A stretch of 64,000 nucleotides of DNA from Flavobacterium beibuense (GCF_004151245.1 NZ_JUIW01000002.1:124001-188000); one strand, 5' to 3'; counted from the stretch's first letter, positions 53,106-63,459 are shown. Made by a program: numbers and translations. The notes: generated by a model not told the origin, from the letters alone.

Positions 53106-54818
53106 TTAAGGTAAAATATCATTTGAACTCGTAGCGTATAAACCGATAAGGTTTCCTGTAAATCCTCCTGCAACATCGGTTGAAAGTATATCTCCTGATA
53201 CTACTCCTCCAAGGTTATTGAATTTACTGCCATCAAAAGAGTAATTAAAACTATAGTCATCTCCTTTTGCAGTTACCTGTAGATATAATAGATTGTTTAT
53301 ATCTGTTTTCTGACTGGCAATAACTGTCGACTTTCCATTTTCTGTTCTCTCAAGTACGAGGTAATAATCGTTTCCTTTTTTGGTAAGCCCAAAAACATAA
53401 TTGAATTTTTCATTTTGAAAACAGGTAATGCCGGCGAGATCTTTTTCTGATTTGGGTTGGTATGATAGTTTTACTTTCGCTTCAAAAGCAGCATGTTGTT
53501 GTCTATAGAAAAGGGTAGAAGTGGGACTAGTTGCTTTAATGTTTGTTTGGAAAGGAATGATTTTTAAACCTTTCTTTCCGGTTACTATAAACTTTTCTCT
53601 TGGTCCTCTTATGCCAATCCAGCGATAATCTAACTCATTAGAGATAAAGCTTTCTGTAAAGCTAAAATTCCCGTTGGGTAAAAAGCCGTTTTTCCCGGTT
53701 TTATTTTCAACACCATTTGGTAATTTTAATAAAGGTTTTAATGGAATGAGACCATTCTCAAAAACAGGAAATTCTCCACTCCAGTCTACGGGAAGTATAA
53801 ATGTTTCACGTCCTGTGTTTACACGTTGTTTTTCGTTAGGGCGAACGGCAAGAAATACTCCGTAATAATTTCCGTCAGGTGTTTCCACAAGATCAGCATG
53901 TCCTGCCCAATCTACTTTATTTGCCCTGTCTTTTGCAAAATAGCGTTGGGTAAGTATAGGGTTATTTTTAGCAGGAATATAAGGGCCAGTAGGTTTATCG
54001 CTTACAAAAATTACTTCACTGTGCCAGTCGCCCGTCCCTCCTTCAGCACACATAAGATAATATTTGTTATTCTTTTTGTAGATATGAGGCCCTTCAATCC
54101 AAATTGGTTTTTGTGTAATATCTGTTCCTCCGTTTACAATAATCTTATCAGAATTAGGAACAACCTGATCTTTTTGCAAATCATATTCCCATATTTTTAT
54201 AACCCTGTGTCCCTGATATAGTTCTGTTCCCTTATCCGGAGAATCATTATGCACCAAGTAAGCTTTACCGTTATCATCAAAAAATAATGACGGATCTATT
54301 CCTTCAAAATTAAGCTTAAAGGGATCGCTCCAGCTTTTAGCAGGATCTTTTGTTTTTACGACTATATTACCCATACCACCTGCAATCTCCGTAGTAATCA
54401 TATAAAAAGTATCGTTATAAGGATTGTATTTAATATCGGGCGCATATACCCCGCCGGATATTCGTGAGTCTTCTACCTTAAGCTGAGATTCCCTGTCCAG
54501 TACATGTCCTATTTGTTTCCAGTTTACCAAATCGGTAGAATGAAAAATAGGAACTCCGGGAAACATGGCAAACGAAGAATTTACCAGATAGTAATCATTT
54601 CCTTTACGCGTAATGCTTGGATCCGGATAACAGCCCTGTAGTATGGGAGTATAAAACTCATCAGCCTTTAAAGGGTTTTTATCGTAAATATCATCTTTTC
54701 CCTGATAAGAGAATTCTGAAAACACAGGGCCTTCTTTGCTATTTAACTGAGGTTTTTGAGCCGAAGACTGATAAAATGATATAATAATTAATAGTACTGT
54801 TATTATTGTTTTTTTCAT
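53106..54818 (-). CDS. GH43 glycoside hydrolase (xylosidase/arabinofuranosidase type)
   Basis: A 570-residue secreted enzyme with a GH43 five-bladed propeller (about 55-370) and a C-terminal beta-sandwich (about 380-570) of the type seen in beta-xylosidases. The triad is Asp66 in GCYPDPSI, the middle Asp in FEGIDPSLFF and Glu in IWIEGPHIYKK. It probably removes xylose or arabinose from xylo-oligosaccharides. It is the second gene of a two-gene minus-strand operon behind the acetylesterase (36-bp gap). Confidence 0.92.
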   Translation of the reverse strand: MKKTIITVLLIIISFYQSSAQKPQLNSKEGPVFSEFSYQGKDDIYDKNPLKADEFYTPILQGCYPDPSITRKGNDYYLVNSSFAMFPGVPIFHSTDLVNWKQIGHVLDRESQLKVEDSRISGGVYAPDIKYNPYNDTFYMITTEIAGGMGNIVVKTKDPAKSWSDPFKLNFEGIDPSLFFDDNGKAYLVHNDSPDKGTELYQGHRVIKIWEYDLQKDQVVPNSDKIIVNGGTDITQKPIWIEGPHIYKKNNKYYLMCAEGGTGDWHSEVIFVSDKPTGPYIPAKNNPILTQRYFAKDRANKVDWAGHADLVETPDGNYYGVFLAVRPNEKQRVNTGRETFILPVDWSGEFPVFENGLIPLKPLLKLPNGVENKTGKNGFLPNGNFSFTESFISNELDYRWIGIRGPREKFIVTGKKGLKIIPFQTNIKATSPTSTLFYRQQHAAFEAKVKLSYQPKSEKDLAGITCFQNEKFNYVFGLTKKGNDYYLVLERTENGKSTVIASQKTDINNLLYLQVTAKGDDYSFNYSFDGSKFNNLGGVVSGDILSTDVAGGFTGNLIGLYATSSNDILP

Positions 54819-54854
54819 AGAAAAAAGGATTGGTTTTATTAAAAGAATAGGAAA

Positions 54855-56759
54855 TTAATTGTCTGTCCTAAAAGGAACCGCAGGTAAATCTTCCTTATTA
54901 ATTAAGTTAGGATTTACAGGATTGTCTGCCCAGGCATATCGTATGTACAATGGTTTTTCAATATTTTCATTCCATAGTATTACTGTGTTTCCATCTATTT
55001 TGGTTCTTGCCCAAACAAAATTCTTGTCTGTCCCGGCAATGGCAAATTCAGAGGGTGCCTCACCATCAGTTGTTGAAAGACCACTCCCTATATTGTTAAA
55101 GCTTACTATTATTTTATTTCCCTGAATTTCTGATGATTTGTAAGAAGGACCGGAACTTATTATAGATTCATTATAAGCCGTTTTTTTTGCAGCCAGTGCC
55201 AAGCGTTCACCTACCTCTTTTTTTCTGTCGGGATGTATGTCATTCCATTCACCTAAATCTATTGCCACTGCCATCGCTGTCTTTTGAATAGATAAAGATT
55301 TGGTCTGTTCTTCCCTAAACAATGCCCATTGACTTTCTGATGGGAGGTAGTTATAATCCATAAATCCGGGAAGCTGTACATATAAAAAAGGTAATTGTTT
55401 ATTCCATTTAGTACGCCAGTCGGTTATAAGTGCAGCCTGAAGCTTTGAATACCCGAGTGCATTTCCGGTATTACTTTCTCCCTGATACCATACAAAACCT
55501 TTAATAGTGTAATTTGTTAAAGGTGATATCATTGCATTATAAAGTGCGGCAGGCTGATAATGTAGAGTTATTTTGTTATAGTTTTTATTAGACGGTGTAT
55601 TTACTTTTCCGACTTTATATTGCCAGTATCCGGCAAGGTCAATAGTATCTTTTCCAGCAACAACATAATATGGTTTATCTGGTACAAAACCACCTTTGCC
55701 AAAATTATTGGTAACCTGTACAACAAAAAGATTTTTACCGGGTTTTAATACGTCATCAGCAACAGGATAGCGACGCTGAGGATACATATATGTTGTATTG
55801 CCAATTCGCTTACCGTTAATATATAGCACATCGGCATCTACTATGCGGCCTAAAAATACCATTGCCTCTTTCTTTGTCATAGCTTCAGGAATGTCAATTT
55901 CCCGTCTGTACCATACTGTACCGTCTAACCCTTTTATTCCCTGATCTTCCCAATAGCCTGGTATGGCTATATTTCTCCATCCTTTGGGTTTATAAGCAGT
56001 ATCAAACCATTTTTCTTCCAGGCCCTTATCCTCAGGTAAAGAGGTTTCAGGTTGTGGTAATGTATTTTGTCTGCTTATGTATAAAGTATCTTTGTTCTTA
56101 TTAATAGTTTCAAGTACATTAGGAAATTCCTTAAACCCTTTTTCGCTAATCCAGGCTTCAATGGGTGTGCCCCCCCAACTGGAATTTATAATTCCTATCG
56201 GGACTTTGTATTTCTCATATAATTCTTTAGCAAAAAAATAGGCAACAGCCGAAAATTCATTTATATCAGGATTTATAGCTTTTTTCCATGAGCTTTTAGA
56301 TAGCTTTGTTTGAGGTTCAGAGAGATTTACAGTATTAGGTACAAAAAACTGCCTTATTTCATTATAGGATGCATTTGCTATTTCTTCGGCATACAACACA
56401 TTATGTAACCGCATTTGATGTACCATGTTAGACTGACCTGCACAAAGCCATACCTCACCAACCATAATATCATTAAGTGTAATCTTATTACTGCCTTCAA
56501 TTCCCATACTGTATGGTCCGCCAGCCTTACTGGGAGACAGGGTAATTTTCCATACGCCGTCTTTTGCAGTAGTAGTTTTATATTTTTTATTTTTAAACCT
56601 AATTGTCACTTTTTCGTTGGGAGCTGCCCAACCCCAAATATTTATAGGTTCTTCTCTTTGCAAAACCATACCGCTGCTTACTATCTCAGGTAATTTTACC
56701 TGTGCTTTTATGGTAATCGAAAGTATAAGAGTAAAAAATAAAATCAGGGCTTTTCTCAT
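54855..56759 (-). CDS. SASA-family acetylesterase (CE20-like) with inserted beta-sandwich
   Basis: A 634-residue secreted protein annotated in many genomes as sialate O-acetylesterase. After the signal peptide and a short beta domain comes the SGNH esterase with nucleophile Ser110 in CAGQSNMVHQ. A GH2-like jelly-roll segment is inserted at about 265-385 (YRREIDIPEAMTK, VLYINGKRIGNTTYMYP), and the esterase resumes with GFVWYQGESNTGN and the late DIHPDRK Asp/His pair. Relatives in xylan loci are acetyl-xylan/xylooligosaccharide esterases (CE20). The neighbouring xylan genes favour that role over sialic acid, for which no other gene is present. Confidence 0.87.
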   Translation of the reverse strand: MRKALILFFTLILSITIKAQVKLPEIVSSGMVLQREEPINIWGWAAPNEKVTIRFKNKKYKTTTAKDGVWKITLSPSKAGGPYSMGIEGSNKITLNDIMVGEVWLCAGQSNMVHQMRLHNVLYAEEIANASYNEIRQFFVPNTVNLSEPQTKLSKSSWKKAINPDINEFSAVAYFFAKELYEKYKVPIGIINSSWGGTPIEAWISEKGFKEFPNVLETINKNKDTLYISRQNTLPQPETSLPEDKGLEEKWFDTAYKPKGWRNIAIPGYWEDQGIKGLDGTVWYRREIDIPEAMTKKEAMVFLGRIVDADVLYINGKRIGNTTYMYPQRRYPVADDVLKPGKNLFVVQVTNNFGKGGFVPDKPYYVVAGKDTIDLAGYWQYKVGKVNTPSNKNYNKITLHYQPAALYNAMISPLTNYTIKGFVWYQGESNTGNALGYSKLQAALITDWRTKWNKQLPFLYVQLPGFMDYNYLPSESQWALFREEQTKSLSIQKTAMAVAIDLGEWNDIHPDRKKEVGERLALAAKKTAYNESIISSGPSYKSSEIQGNKIIVSFNNIGSGLSTTDGEAPSEFAIAGTDKNFVWARTKIDGNTVILWNENIEKPLYIRYAWADNPVNPNLINKEDLPAVPFRTDN

Positions 56760-56848
56760 GTCTTCAGTCGGTTAAAAATTTTAAAAAGCATTATTTGTAA
56801 AGTTATTTTTTTTAATCAGTTTGTCTTGTAATATCAATAAAAGATACA

Positions 56849-56860
56849 GAAAACGTTTTC
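56849..56860. promoter_or_regulatory. CG-centred palindrome GAAAACGTTTTC, candidate operator
   Basis: A perfect 12-bp palindrome lies in the 197-bp divergent region between the acetylesterase and xylA genes. Its centre is about 50 bp upstream of the xylA -7 box. A related site (GAATACGTTTGC) is placed equally before the GH3 gene. Confidence 0.6.
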
Positions 56861-56904
56861 GTAAATTTTCATCTTTACTTCTAAGGCTTTAGGAATAGTA
56901 CACT

Positions 56905-56912
56905 TACTTTTG
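56905..56912 (+). promoter_or_regulatory. Putative -7 box TACTTTTG of xylA
   Basis: An exact TAnnTTTG match lies 44 bp before the xylA ATG. No consensus -33 element is visible, consistent with activator dependence. A 10-bp palindrome TAAGTACTTA (56917-56926) overlaps the expected start of transcription. Confidence 0.5.
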
Positions 56913-56956
56913 AGAATAAGTACTTACCTTAAAGAAGGTTACAATCCACTAAAAAT

Positions 56957-58279
56957 ATGAACACTACAAAACAGGTTTATTTTAAAACTGTAGATAAAAT
57001 ACAGTTTGAAGGAAAGGATAGCGATAATCCGCTTGCTTTTAAATGGTATGATGAAAACCGAATAGTTGCCGGCAAATCACTTAAGGAACATTTTAAATTT
57101 GCAATGGCCTACTGGCACACCCTGTGTAATACAGGTGATGATCCCTTTGGTCCGGGTACAGTAAGAAATCCGTGGAATTCAAACGAAGATGCCATAGCCC
57201 GTGCAAAAGATAAAATGGATGCAGGTTTTGAGTTTATGGAAAAACTTGGCCTGCCTTATTATTGTTTTCATGATGTAGATCTTGTTGATGAAGCTCCCAC
57301 GCTTGCAGAGTTTGAGCAGCGTGTACAGGCAATGGTAGCTTATGCAAAGGAAAAACAAAAAGAAACAGGAATAAAGCTGCTTTGGGGAACAAGTAACCTT
57401 TTCAGTAATCCGCGTTATATGAATGGGGCTTCAACAAATCCTGACTTTGACGTGGTAGCTTATGCAGGAGGACAGGCTAAAATTGCTATAGATGCAACCA
57501 TTGCTTTAAATGGTGAGGGATATGTGTTTTGGGGCGGCCGTGAAGGTTATATGAGTCTTCTAAATACCGATATGAAACGTGAGCAGGAACATCTGGCAAT
57601 GTTTCTTGCCATGTGTAGGGATTATGCACGAAATGAAGGTTTTAAAGGTTCTTTCTTTATAGAACCCAAACCTATGGAGCCTATGAAGCATCAGTATGAT
57701 TTTGACGCGGCTACCTGTATAGGATTTCTTAACAAATTTGGGTTGCACGACGATTTTAAATTAAATATAGAGGTAAACCATGCTACACTGGCCGGACATA
57801 CCTTTGAACACGAACTTCAGGTTGCAGCAAATGCAGGTATGCTAGGGAGTATTGATGCTAACAGGGGAGATTATCAAAACGGTTGGGACACAGACCAGTT
57901 TCCTATAGATATTTATGAGATAACCCAGGCGATGCTGGTATTTTTACAAAATGGAGGAGTAAAAGGTGGCGGAATAAATTTTGATGCAAAGGTTCGCCGT
58001 AACTCAATAGATTATGAAGATAAGTTTATCGCTCATATAAGCGGTATGGATACTTTTGCAAGAGGACTTATTTGTGCAGACCATATACTTAATAATACAA
58101 GATACAGCGAATTAAAATCCACACGATATATGTCATTTGACAGTGGTAATGGCGCTGCGTTTGAAAATGGTAAACTTACCCTTAAAAACCTTAGTGACAT
58201 AGCTCGTGAAAATGGCAATCCTACGCCAAGGAGTGGCAAGCAGGAATTATTTGAGCAGATAATAGCAAACGCATATTAA
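56957..58279 (+). CDS. xylA: Xylose isomerase
   Basis: A 440-residue class-II xylose isomerase (D-xylose to D-xylulose, cytoplasmic, divalent-metal-dependent). Visible are catalytic His105 and Asp108 in [12 protein letters not shown], the metal-binding FIEPKPMEP, the [18 protein letters not shown] block and [20 protein letters not shown]. It takes free xylose produced by the flanking xylanolytic enzymes into the pentose phosphate pathway. No xylulokinase is seen here. A long, perfect hairpin separates it from the GH43 gene downstream. Confidence 0.97.
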   Translation: MNTTKQVYFKTVDKIQFEGKDSDNPLAFKWYDENRIVAGKSLKEHFKFAMAYWHTLCNTGDDPFGPGTVRNPWNSNEDAIARAKDKMDAGFEFMEKLGLPYYCFHDVDLVDEAPTLAEFEQRVQAMVAYAKEKQKETGIKLLWGTSNLFSNPRYMNGASTNPDFDVVAYAGGQAKIAIDATIALNGEGYVFWGGREGYMSLLNTDMKREQEHLAMFLAMCRDYARNEGFKGSFFIEPKPMEPMKHQYDFDAATCIGFLNKFGLHDDFKLNIEVNHATLAGHTFEHELQVAANAGMLGSIDANRGDYQNGWDTDQFPIDIYEITQAMLVFLQNGGVKGGGINFDAKVRRNSIDYEDKFIAHISGMDTFARGLICADHILNNTRYSELKSTRYMSFDSGNGAAFENGKLTLKNLSDIARENGNPTPRSGKQELFEQIIANAY

Positions 58280-58285
58280 ACTTTT

Positions 58286-58325
58286 AAACCACTTTAAATA
58301 CTTTATTTAAAGTGGTTTCTTTTTA
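58286..58325 (+). terminator. Strong hairpin between xylA and GH43
   Basis: A perfect 15-bp stem AAACCACTTTAAATA (58286-58300) / TATTTAAAGTGGTTT (58304-58318) with a 3-nt loop is followed by CTTTTT. The next ATG is only about 25 bp further, leaving little room for a new promoter, so partial read-through is likely. Confidence 0.85.
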
Positions 58326-58347
58326 CCAATTAAAACCAAGACCTATA

Positions 58348-59451
58348 ATGAACAGAAAAATTTACACATTAAGATCATACACGGCAATGATATCGGCAGC
58401 TTCACTAATAGCCTTTATTTCCTGTAAAGGGGAAAAGGAGAAAGAAGCCAACGTTGAGGAAACAAAAGAGACAACAGAAAAAGGGTTTTTAACTCAGCCT
58501 TTAGTTTCTCATATTTATACAGCAGACCCCTCTGCACATGTGTTTGATGGAAGGATATATATTTATCCTTCTCATGATATTGATGCCGGTATCCCTGAAA
58601 ATGATAATGGTGACCATTTTGATATGAGAGATTATCATATTTTATCAATGGATAGTATAGGTGGAGAGGTTACCGATCATGGTGTTGCTCTTGATATTAA
58701 AGATATTCCCTGGGCCGGACGTCAGTTATGGGCTCCCGATGCGGCATATAAAAACGGAACATATTACCTGTATTTTCCTGTAAAGGATAAAGATGATGTG
58801 TTTAGAATTGGAGTAGCAACCAGTAAATCCCCGCAAGGCCCTTTTACACCCGAAAAAGAACCTATAAAAGGAAGTTTTAGTATAGATCCTGCTGTGTTTA
58901 CCGATGACGACGGAACGTCTTATATGTATTTTGGGGGTATTTGGGGAGGTCAGTTGCAACAGTGGGCTTCAGGGAAGTTTGATGCAAACGGTTCAAAAAC
59001 CGATTTAGAAGATCCAAACGTTCCTGCGCTGAGTTGTAAAGTTGCTAAACTTTCTGATGATATGCTACAGTTTGACGGACCTGTACAGGATGTTATTATA
59101 AGTGACAGTAATGGGAAGCCACTTCTTACTTCAGATCATGACAGAAGATTTTTTGAAGGCTCATGGATGCACAAATACAATAATAAATATTATTTTACAT
59201 ATTCCACAGGAGATACCCATTATCTGGATTATGCAACATCAGACAAGCCTACGGGGCCGTTTGTTTACGGAGGTCATTTTATGAACCCTGTACAAGGGTG
59301 GACAACACACCATTCAATTGTTGAGATTAACGGAAAATGGTACATCTTCTATCATGATACTCAACTGTCAGGAAAAACTCATCTCCGCAATGTAAAGGTG
59401 ACGGAACTGACTCATAATCCTGATGGTAGTTTAGGGTTAATTAATCCGTAA
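58348..59451 (+). CDS. GH43 glycoside hydrolase, lipoprotein
   Basis: A 367-residue lipoprotein (Cys26 in IAFISC, then a charged linker) made of a single GH43 propeller without the C-terminal sandwich. The triad is Asp60 in YTADPSAHVF, Asp in SFSIDPAVFTDD, and Glu in FFEGSWMHKYN. Likely an arabinofuranosidase or xylosidase acting on xylan side chains or oligomers. ATG 58348 is chosen because the longer upstream frame would start inside the terminator. GH10 follows after 14 bp. Confidence 0.92.
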   Translation: MNRKIYTLRSYTAMISAASLIAFISCKGEKEKEANVEETKETTEKGFLTQPLVSHIYTADPSAHVFDGRIYIYPSHDIDAGIPENDNGDHFDMRDYHILSMDSIGGEVTDHGVALDIKDIPWAGRQLWAPDAAYKNGTYYLYFPVKDKDDVFRIGVATSKSPQGPFTPEKEPIKGSFSIDPAVFTDDDGTSYMYFGGIWGGQLQQWASGKFDANGSKTDLEDPNVPALSCKVAKLSDDMLQFDGPVQDVIISDSNGKPLLTSDHDRRFFEGSWMHKYNNKYYFTYSTGDTHYLDYATSDKPTGPFVYGGHFMNPVQGWTTHHSIVEINGKWYIFYHDTQLSGKTHLRNVKVTELTHNPDGSLGLINP

Positions 59452-59465
59452 CAAAATCATAGTTA

Positions 59466-60611
59466 ATGACGTACACAAGTAAAACCATAAGAAAAATTAT
59501 ATTAGTCACTGTTGTAGGTATAAGCTCATTTTCCTGTAAGCATAGTGTTGAATATAATGACAAAGGTGAAACCTTTAAGGATGCTTTTAAAGATAAATTC
59601 TACATAGGGGTAGCAATAAACCGTAGACAGGCTATGCAAAAAAATGAAAAGGAAGCTACTCTTATAAAGCAACAGTTTAACAGTATCAGCCCGGAGAACG
59701 ATCTTAAATGGGAAAACATTCATCCTGCGCCGGGAATTTACAACTTTAATCCTGCGGACAAGTATGTAAAAACAGGAATGGAATCGGACATGTTCATTAT
59801 AGGGCATACTTTAGTTTGGCACTCGCAAACCCCCGACTGGGTATTTACCGATGAACATGAAAATCTACTCACCCGAGAGCAGCTACTTGAACGGATGAAA
59901 AGTCATATAGATGCAGTAGTTACCCGATATAAAGGGAAGATAAAAGGATGGGATGTTATTAATGAAGCCCTTAATGAAGATGGCTCTTTAAGAGATTCTA
60001 AGTGGAGAAATATAATAGGGGATGACTATATAGAAAAGGCTTTTGAATTTGCCCATGCTGCAGATCCTGAAGCTGAACTGTATTACAACGACTATAATTT
60101 ATATAAGGCTGAAAAACGAAGTGGTGCGATTAAGATAGTTAACAGCTTAAAGGATAAAGGAATACCAATAAAAGCAGTCGGGGAGCAGGGCCATTATAAT
60201 TTAGACAGAGCCTCTTTAAAGGATATTGAGGCTACGATACAGGATTTTATAAAAGCCGGAGTAATTGTAAATTTTACTGAACTGGATATCTCTGTATTAC
60301 CTGAAGCAAATGCAGATGCTACAGCAGATGTGGCTAATTCTGAAACATATAAAGAGGAACTTAACCCATATACTGACGGATTACCTGCAGAAGTAGAAAA
60401 CCGTTTGGCACAACGTTATGGAAGCATATTTCAACTATTCGTAAAATATGAAAAACATATTGACAGGGTTACTTTTTGGGGCCTTTCTGATGCTGATTCC
60501 TGGTTAAATAACTGGCCAGTTAGAGGGAGAACCAACTATCCTTTACCTTTTAACAGGGACTATACCGTTAAAAAAGAGGTAACAAAAGCAATATTGGATG
60601 CTGCAAAATAA
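59466..60611 (+). CDS. GH10 endo-1,4-beta-xylanase, lipoprotein
   Basis: A 381-residue single-domain GH10 xylanase with lipobox Cys24 (SSFSC). The acid/base Glu167 is in DVINEALNEDG and the nucleophile Glu272 in FTELDISVLP. HTLVWHSQTPDWV and WGLSDADSWL complete the active site. It hydrolyses internal bonds of the xylan backbone. With GH43 it forms a pair closed by a terminator at 60634-60668. Confidence 0.96.
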   Translation: MTYTSKTIRKIILVTVVGISSFSCKHSVEYNDKGETFKDAFKDKFYIGVAINRRQAMQKNEKEATLIKQQFNSISPENDLKWENIHPAPGIYNFNPADKYVKTGMESDMFIIGHTLVWHSQTPDWVFTDEHENLLTREQLLERMKSHIDAVVTRYKGKIKGWDVINEALNEDGSLRDSKWRNIIGDDYIEKAFEFAHAADPEAELYYNDYNLYKAEKRSGAIKIVNSLKDKGIPIKAVGEQGHYNLDRASLKDIEATIQDFIKAGVIVNFTELDISVLPEANADATADVANSETYKEELNPYTDGLPAEVENRLAQRYGSIFQLFVKYEKHIDRVTFWGLSDADSWLNNWPVRGRTNYPLPFNRDYTVKKEVTKAILDAAK

Positions 60612-60633
60612 ATAGTCTTCGTTAGTAAATAGC

Positions 60634-60668
60634 AAAGCCTGTAGTGAGTTCAATCCTACAGGCTTTTT
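60634..60668 (+). terminator. Terminator after GH10
   Basis: Perfect 11-bp arms AAAGCCTGTAG (60634-60644) and CTACAGGCTTT (60656-60666) with an 11-nt loop and a short T-run. It lies between the convergent GH10 and GH3 genes. Confidence 0.85.
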
Positions 60669-60733
60669 AATTACGCTAACTAACTTTTAACCAGTAAAAG
60701 TTGTTACCGTAACTGTTCATAGACAGTCTTTCT

Positions 60734-63358
60734 TTATTTTATATAAATCGTTTTGGTTATCATATTACTGGTACTTTTATTAGGTTCTCCCGGTTGATGG
60801 CCACCAACAGCAATATCTAATTCCCCATACAATGGTTTTAATTCTCCGTCCGGAGTAACATGGGTAAGATCTTCCGGTGTAAGTTTAAAGATTACTGTTT
60901 TAGACTCTCCTGATTTTAGATTAACTCTTTCAAATCCTTTAAGGGTTTTTAGGGCTGTTTTTATTTTTTGGTTTTTATTTATTAGGTATAATTGGGCTAC
61001 TTCATCACCCTCTGTTTTTCCTGTGTTGGTTATTTTTACTGATATTTCAATCCCTTCTCCTTTATTTATTTTTGCAGGTATATTTAACTGATCGTAAACA
61101 AAAGACGAATAGCTTAGTCCAAAGCCAAAACCATATAGAGGTTTTCCGGAAAAATATCTGTAGGTACGATTTGTCATGCTATAATCTGTAAATAGGGGGA
61201 TGTCATTATCATCTCTGTAAAATGTTATAGGTAAACGTCCTGAAGGATTATAGTCTCCAAAAAGAATATCGGCAAGGGCCATACCGGCAGCCTGTCCGCC
61301 ATACCAACAGTTTATAATCGCAGGTATGTTTTCACATTCCCAAGGAGTAGCAATGGCACTACCTGTCATCATTACAAAAATTACTGGTTTCCTCGTTTTT
61401 TGTAATGCCTTCATCAAATCAGTTTGTATTTGTGGGAGTAAAATAGAGGTACGGTCACCGCCATCAAACCCGGGATAGTTTACTTCCATTTCTTCACCTT
61501 CCAATTGAGGAGATATACCTCCTGCAAAAATAAAAGCATCTGCATCCTTGTACCGATTAGCAATACTTTCAAAGCTGGAGTTAGTGTATTTACCTGTACT
61601 AAACCTTACATTGGCTTTTCCTTTTCCCTGCCAATATTCTATCTGTAGATTATAAACAGAATCTTTTTTTACATTTAGTTCATAAGTTTTAGCTCCCCAT
61701 CTGTTTCTGTTCCATGCATCAATAACCGTTTTTCCGTTTACAATAAATCGATAACCATCATCTGCTTCCAGTTCAAATACTACCGGTCCATTAACCTGAG
61801 GTTTAAAATCAGTAATGAAGCGTACAGAAAAATTGTAGGCTTTGATGTCGTTTATAACAGTTTGTCCTTCCTGCCAGTTATAATCAGGACTTTTTTCTGT
61901 TTTTACAATAGGAGTACCTTCTAAAAGCGTATTATTATAGTACTCTGCCTTAAAACCCTTTTTACCCTTATAAGAATATTGGTCTTTAAGATTGCTGTAC
62001 TCAAGAAGAGTATTGTCTGTAAAATTAACTGCCTTTTCAAAAATTACTTCACAGTCTTTAGGTAGCTTTTCTTTTATTCCCTGCAACACAGTAGTAATAT
62101 GCGATGGTGTGCCGTTATAATTGCCTAATACAGCTATTTTGTTATCAGCATTTGGACCCAAAATCACTACTTTTTTTAGTTTTTTACTTAGGGGTAGGGT
62201 TTTATTTTCGTTTTTAAGCAGTACTATAGATTCCCTCGCCATTTTTAGAGCATGATCTGCATGAGGTTTGCTTTCTAATACAGATGTTGGCGTTTGTGCA
62301 TATTTTACCATAGAAACCGGGTCGAACATTCCTAAGCGAAACCGGATCATGAATAATCTTTTAACGGAAACATCTATTTGCTCTTCTGTAATTTCTCCCT
62401 TTTTTACAGCCTGTATCAGGGAGAGATATACATCTGTTCCACATTCCAGATCAGTACCGTGAAACACAGCATCTGCCGATGCCAATTCAGCATTTGGGTG
62501 TGTTTTGTGATGTTTAAAAAAGTCATCAATAGCCCAACAATCGGAAGAGACATACCCTGTAAAACCCCACTGATTACGTAAAATATCAATCATTAGGGTA
62601 TTGCTGGCACAACACGGTTGCGTTCTGAATGCATTATAAGCACACATAACCCCTGCTACATCAGATTCGGTCACAAGTTTTTTAAAAGCAGGCAGATAGG
62701 TATCCCATAATTCGTACGGACTAACATCTACATCAAAAGTATGGCGAAGAGGTTCAGGGCCACTATGTACAGCATAATGCTTGGCACAAGCGGCAGCTTT
62801 CAGATATTTTGAGTCATTACCCTGTAGCCCTTTTACAAAAGCATCGCCTAGCTGTGCCGTTAAAAAAGGATCTTCCCCGTATGTTTCCTGTCCGCGGCCC
62901 CAGCGTGGATCCCGAAATATATTAATATTGGGAGTCCAGTAGGTAAGCCCCAGATAACGCTCTTTGGTTTGTCCGGTCTCCAATGCAATGTTATATATAG
63001 CTCTTCCTTCTGTAGCCGAAAAATCTGCCATAGTGTAAAGGGCTTCTTTATCAAAAGTAGCGGCCATGGCTATGGCCTGCGGATATACTGTTACATTATA
63101 GGGTGTACGTGCCACACCGTGAAGTGTTTCATTCCACCAGTCATATGCCGGAATTCCAAGACGTTCAATAGCAGGGGAAGAATTAAGCATTTGTGATACT
63201 TTCTCCTCAAGGGTTAGCCTGCCAACAAGGTCATTTACTCTTTCCTCAAAAGTTAAGTTATAGTCCTGAAACGGATATTGATGAGTCTGTGCAAAAACTG
63301 AGAAACCGGTATTTACATACAAAAAGAACAGAAATATATAAAGTGTATTAAATCTCAT
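60734..63358 (-). CDS. GH3 glycoside hydrolase with PA14 insert (probable beta-xylosidase)
   Basis: An 874-residue secreted enzyme: signal peptide (to about residue 24), GH3 TIM-barrel domain with nucleophile Asp273 in GYVSSDCWAIDDFF, and a C-terminal GH3 domain interrupted by a PA14 domain (about 465-610, GFKAEYYNNTLLEGTP, FELEADDGYRFIVNGK). It ends in a fibronectin-III-like domain (VAQLYLINKN). The SSDCWAI motif with Cys after the nucleophile and the PA14 insert are common in xylan-locus GH3 enzymes, favouring beta-xylosidase over beta-glucosidase. Transcribed from the GH3/GH115 divergent region. Confidence 0.93.
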   Translation of the reverse strand: MRFNTLYIFLFFLYVNTGFSVFAQTHQYPFQDYNLTFEERVNDLVGRLTLEEKVSQMLNSSPAIERLGIPAYDWWNETLHGVARTPYNVTVYPQAIAMAATFDKEALYTMADFSATEGRAIYNIALETGQTKERYLGLTYWTPNINIFRDPRWGRGQETYGEDPFLTAQLGDAFVKGLQGNDSKYLKAAACAKHYAVHSGPEPLRHTFDVDVSPYELWDTYLPAFKKLVTESDVAGVMCAYNAFRTQPCCASNTLMIDILRNQWGFTGYVSSDCWAIDDFFKHHKTHPNAELASADAVFHGTDLECGTDVYLSLIQAVKKGEITEEQIDVSVKRLFMIRFRLGMFDPVSMVKYAQTPTSVLESKPHADHALKMARESIVLLKNENKTLPLSKKLKKVVILGPNADNKIAVLGNYNGTPSHITTVLQGIKEKLPKDCEVIFEKAVNFTDNTLLEYSNLKDQYSYKGKKGFKAEYYNNTLLEGTPIVKTEKSPDYNWQEGQTVINDIKAYNFSVRFITDFKPQVNGPVVFELEADDGYRFIVNGKTVIDAWNRNRWGAKTYELNVKKDSVYNLQIEYWQGKGKANVRFSTGKYTNSSFESIANRYKDADAFIFAGGISPQLEGEEMEVNYPGFDGGDRTSILLPQIQTDLMKALQKTRKPVIFVMMTGSAIATPWECENIPAIINCWYGGQAAGMALADILFGDYNPSGRLPITFYRDDNDIPLFTDYSMTNRTYRYFSGKPLYGFGFGLSYSSFVYDQLNIPAKINKGEGIEISVKITNTGKTEGDEVAQLYLINKNQKIKTALKTLKGFERVNLKSGESKTVIFKLTPEDLTHVTPDGELKPLYGELDIAVGGHQPGEPNKSTSNMITKTIYIK

Positions 63359-63451
63359 TTTTTAATAATTGAATAATTTGAAAGGTAATTTATTGGGAAG
63401 TATATATCCATTTTTTTGTTTTCTCATGACAGAGAAATAAAATGCATATTT

Positions 63452-63459
63452 CAAAAATA
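63452..63459 (-). promoter_or_regulatory. Putative -7 box TATTTTTG of the GH3 gene
   Basis: On the minus strand an exact TAnnTTTG match lies about 94 bp upstream of the GH3 start. No good -33 element is at the expected spacing. The palindrome-like site at 63502-63515 is centred about 50 bp upstream. Confidence 0.45.

Noticed and set aside
54855..56759. Sialic acid esterase role for the SASA-family protein
   Set aside because: No sialidase, sialic acid lyase or transporter is in the window, while the neighbours are all xylan genes; acetyl-xylan deacetylation is the better reading.
56839..56847. TATCTTTT on the minus strand as the -7 box of the acetylesterase operon
   Set aside because: It deviates from TAnnTTTG at the last base and lacks a -33 element; too weak to list, although it lies next to the palindrome.
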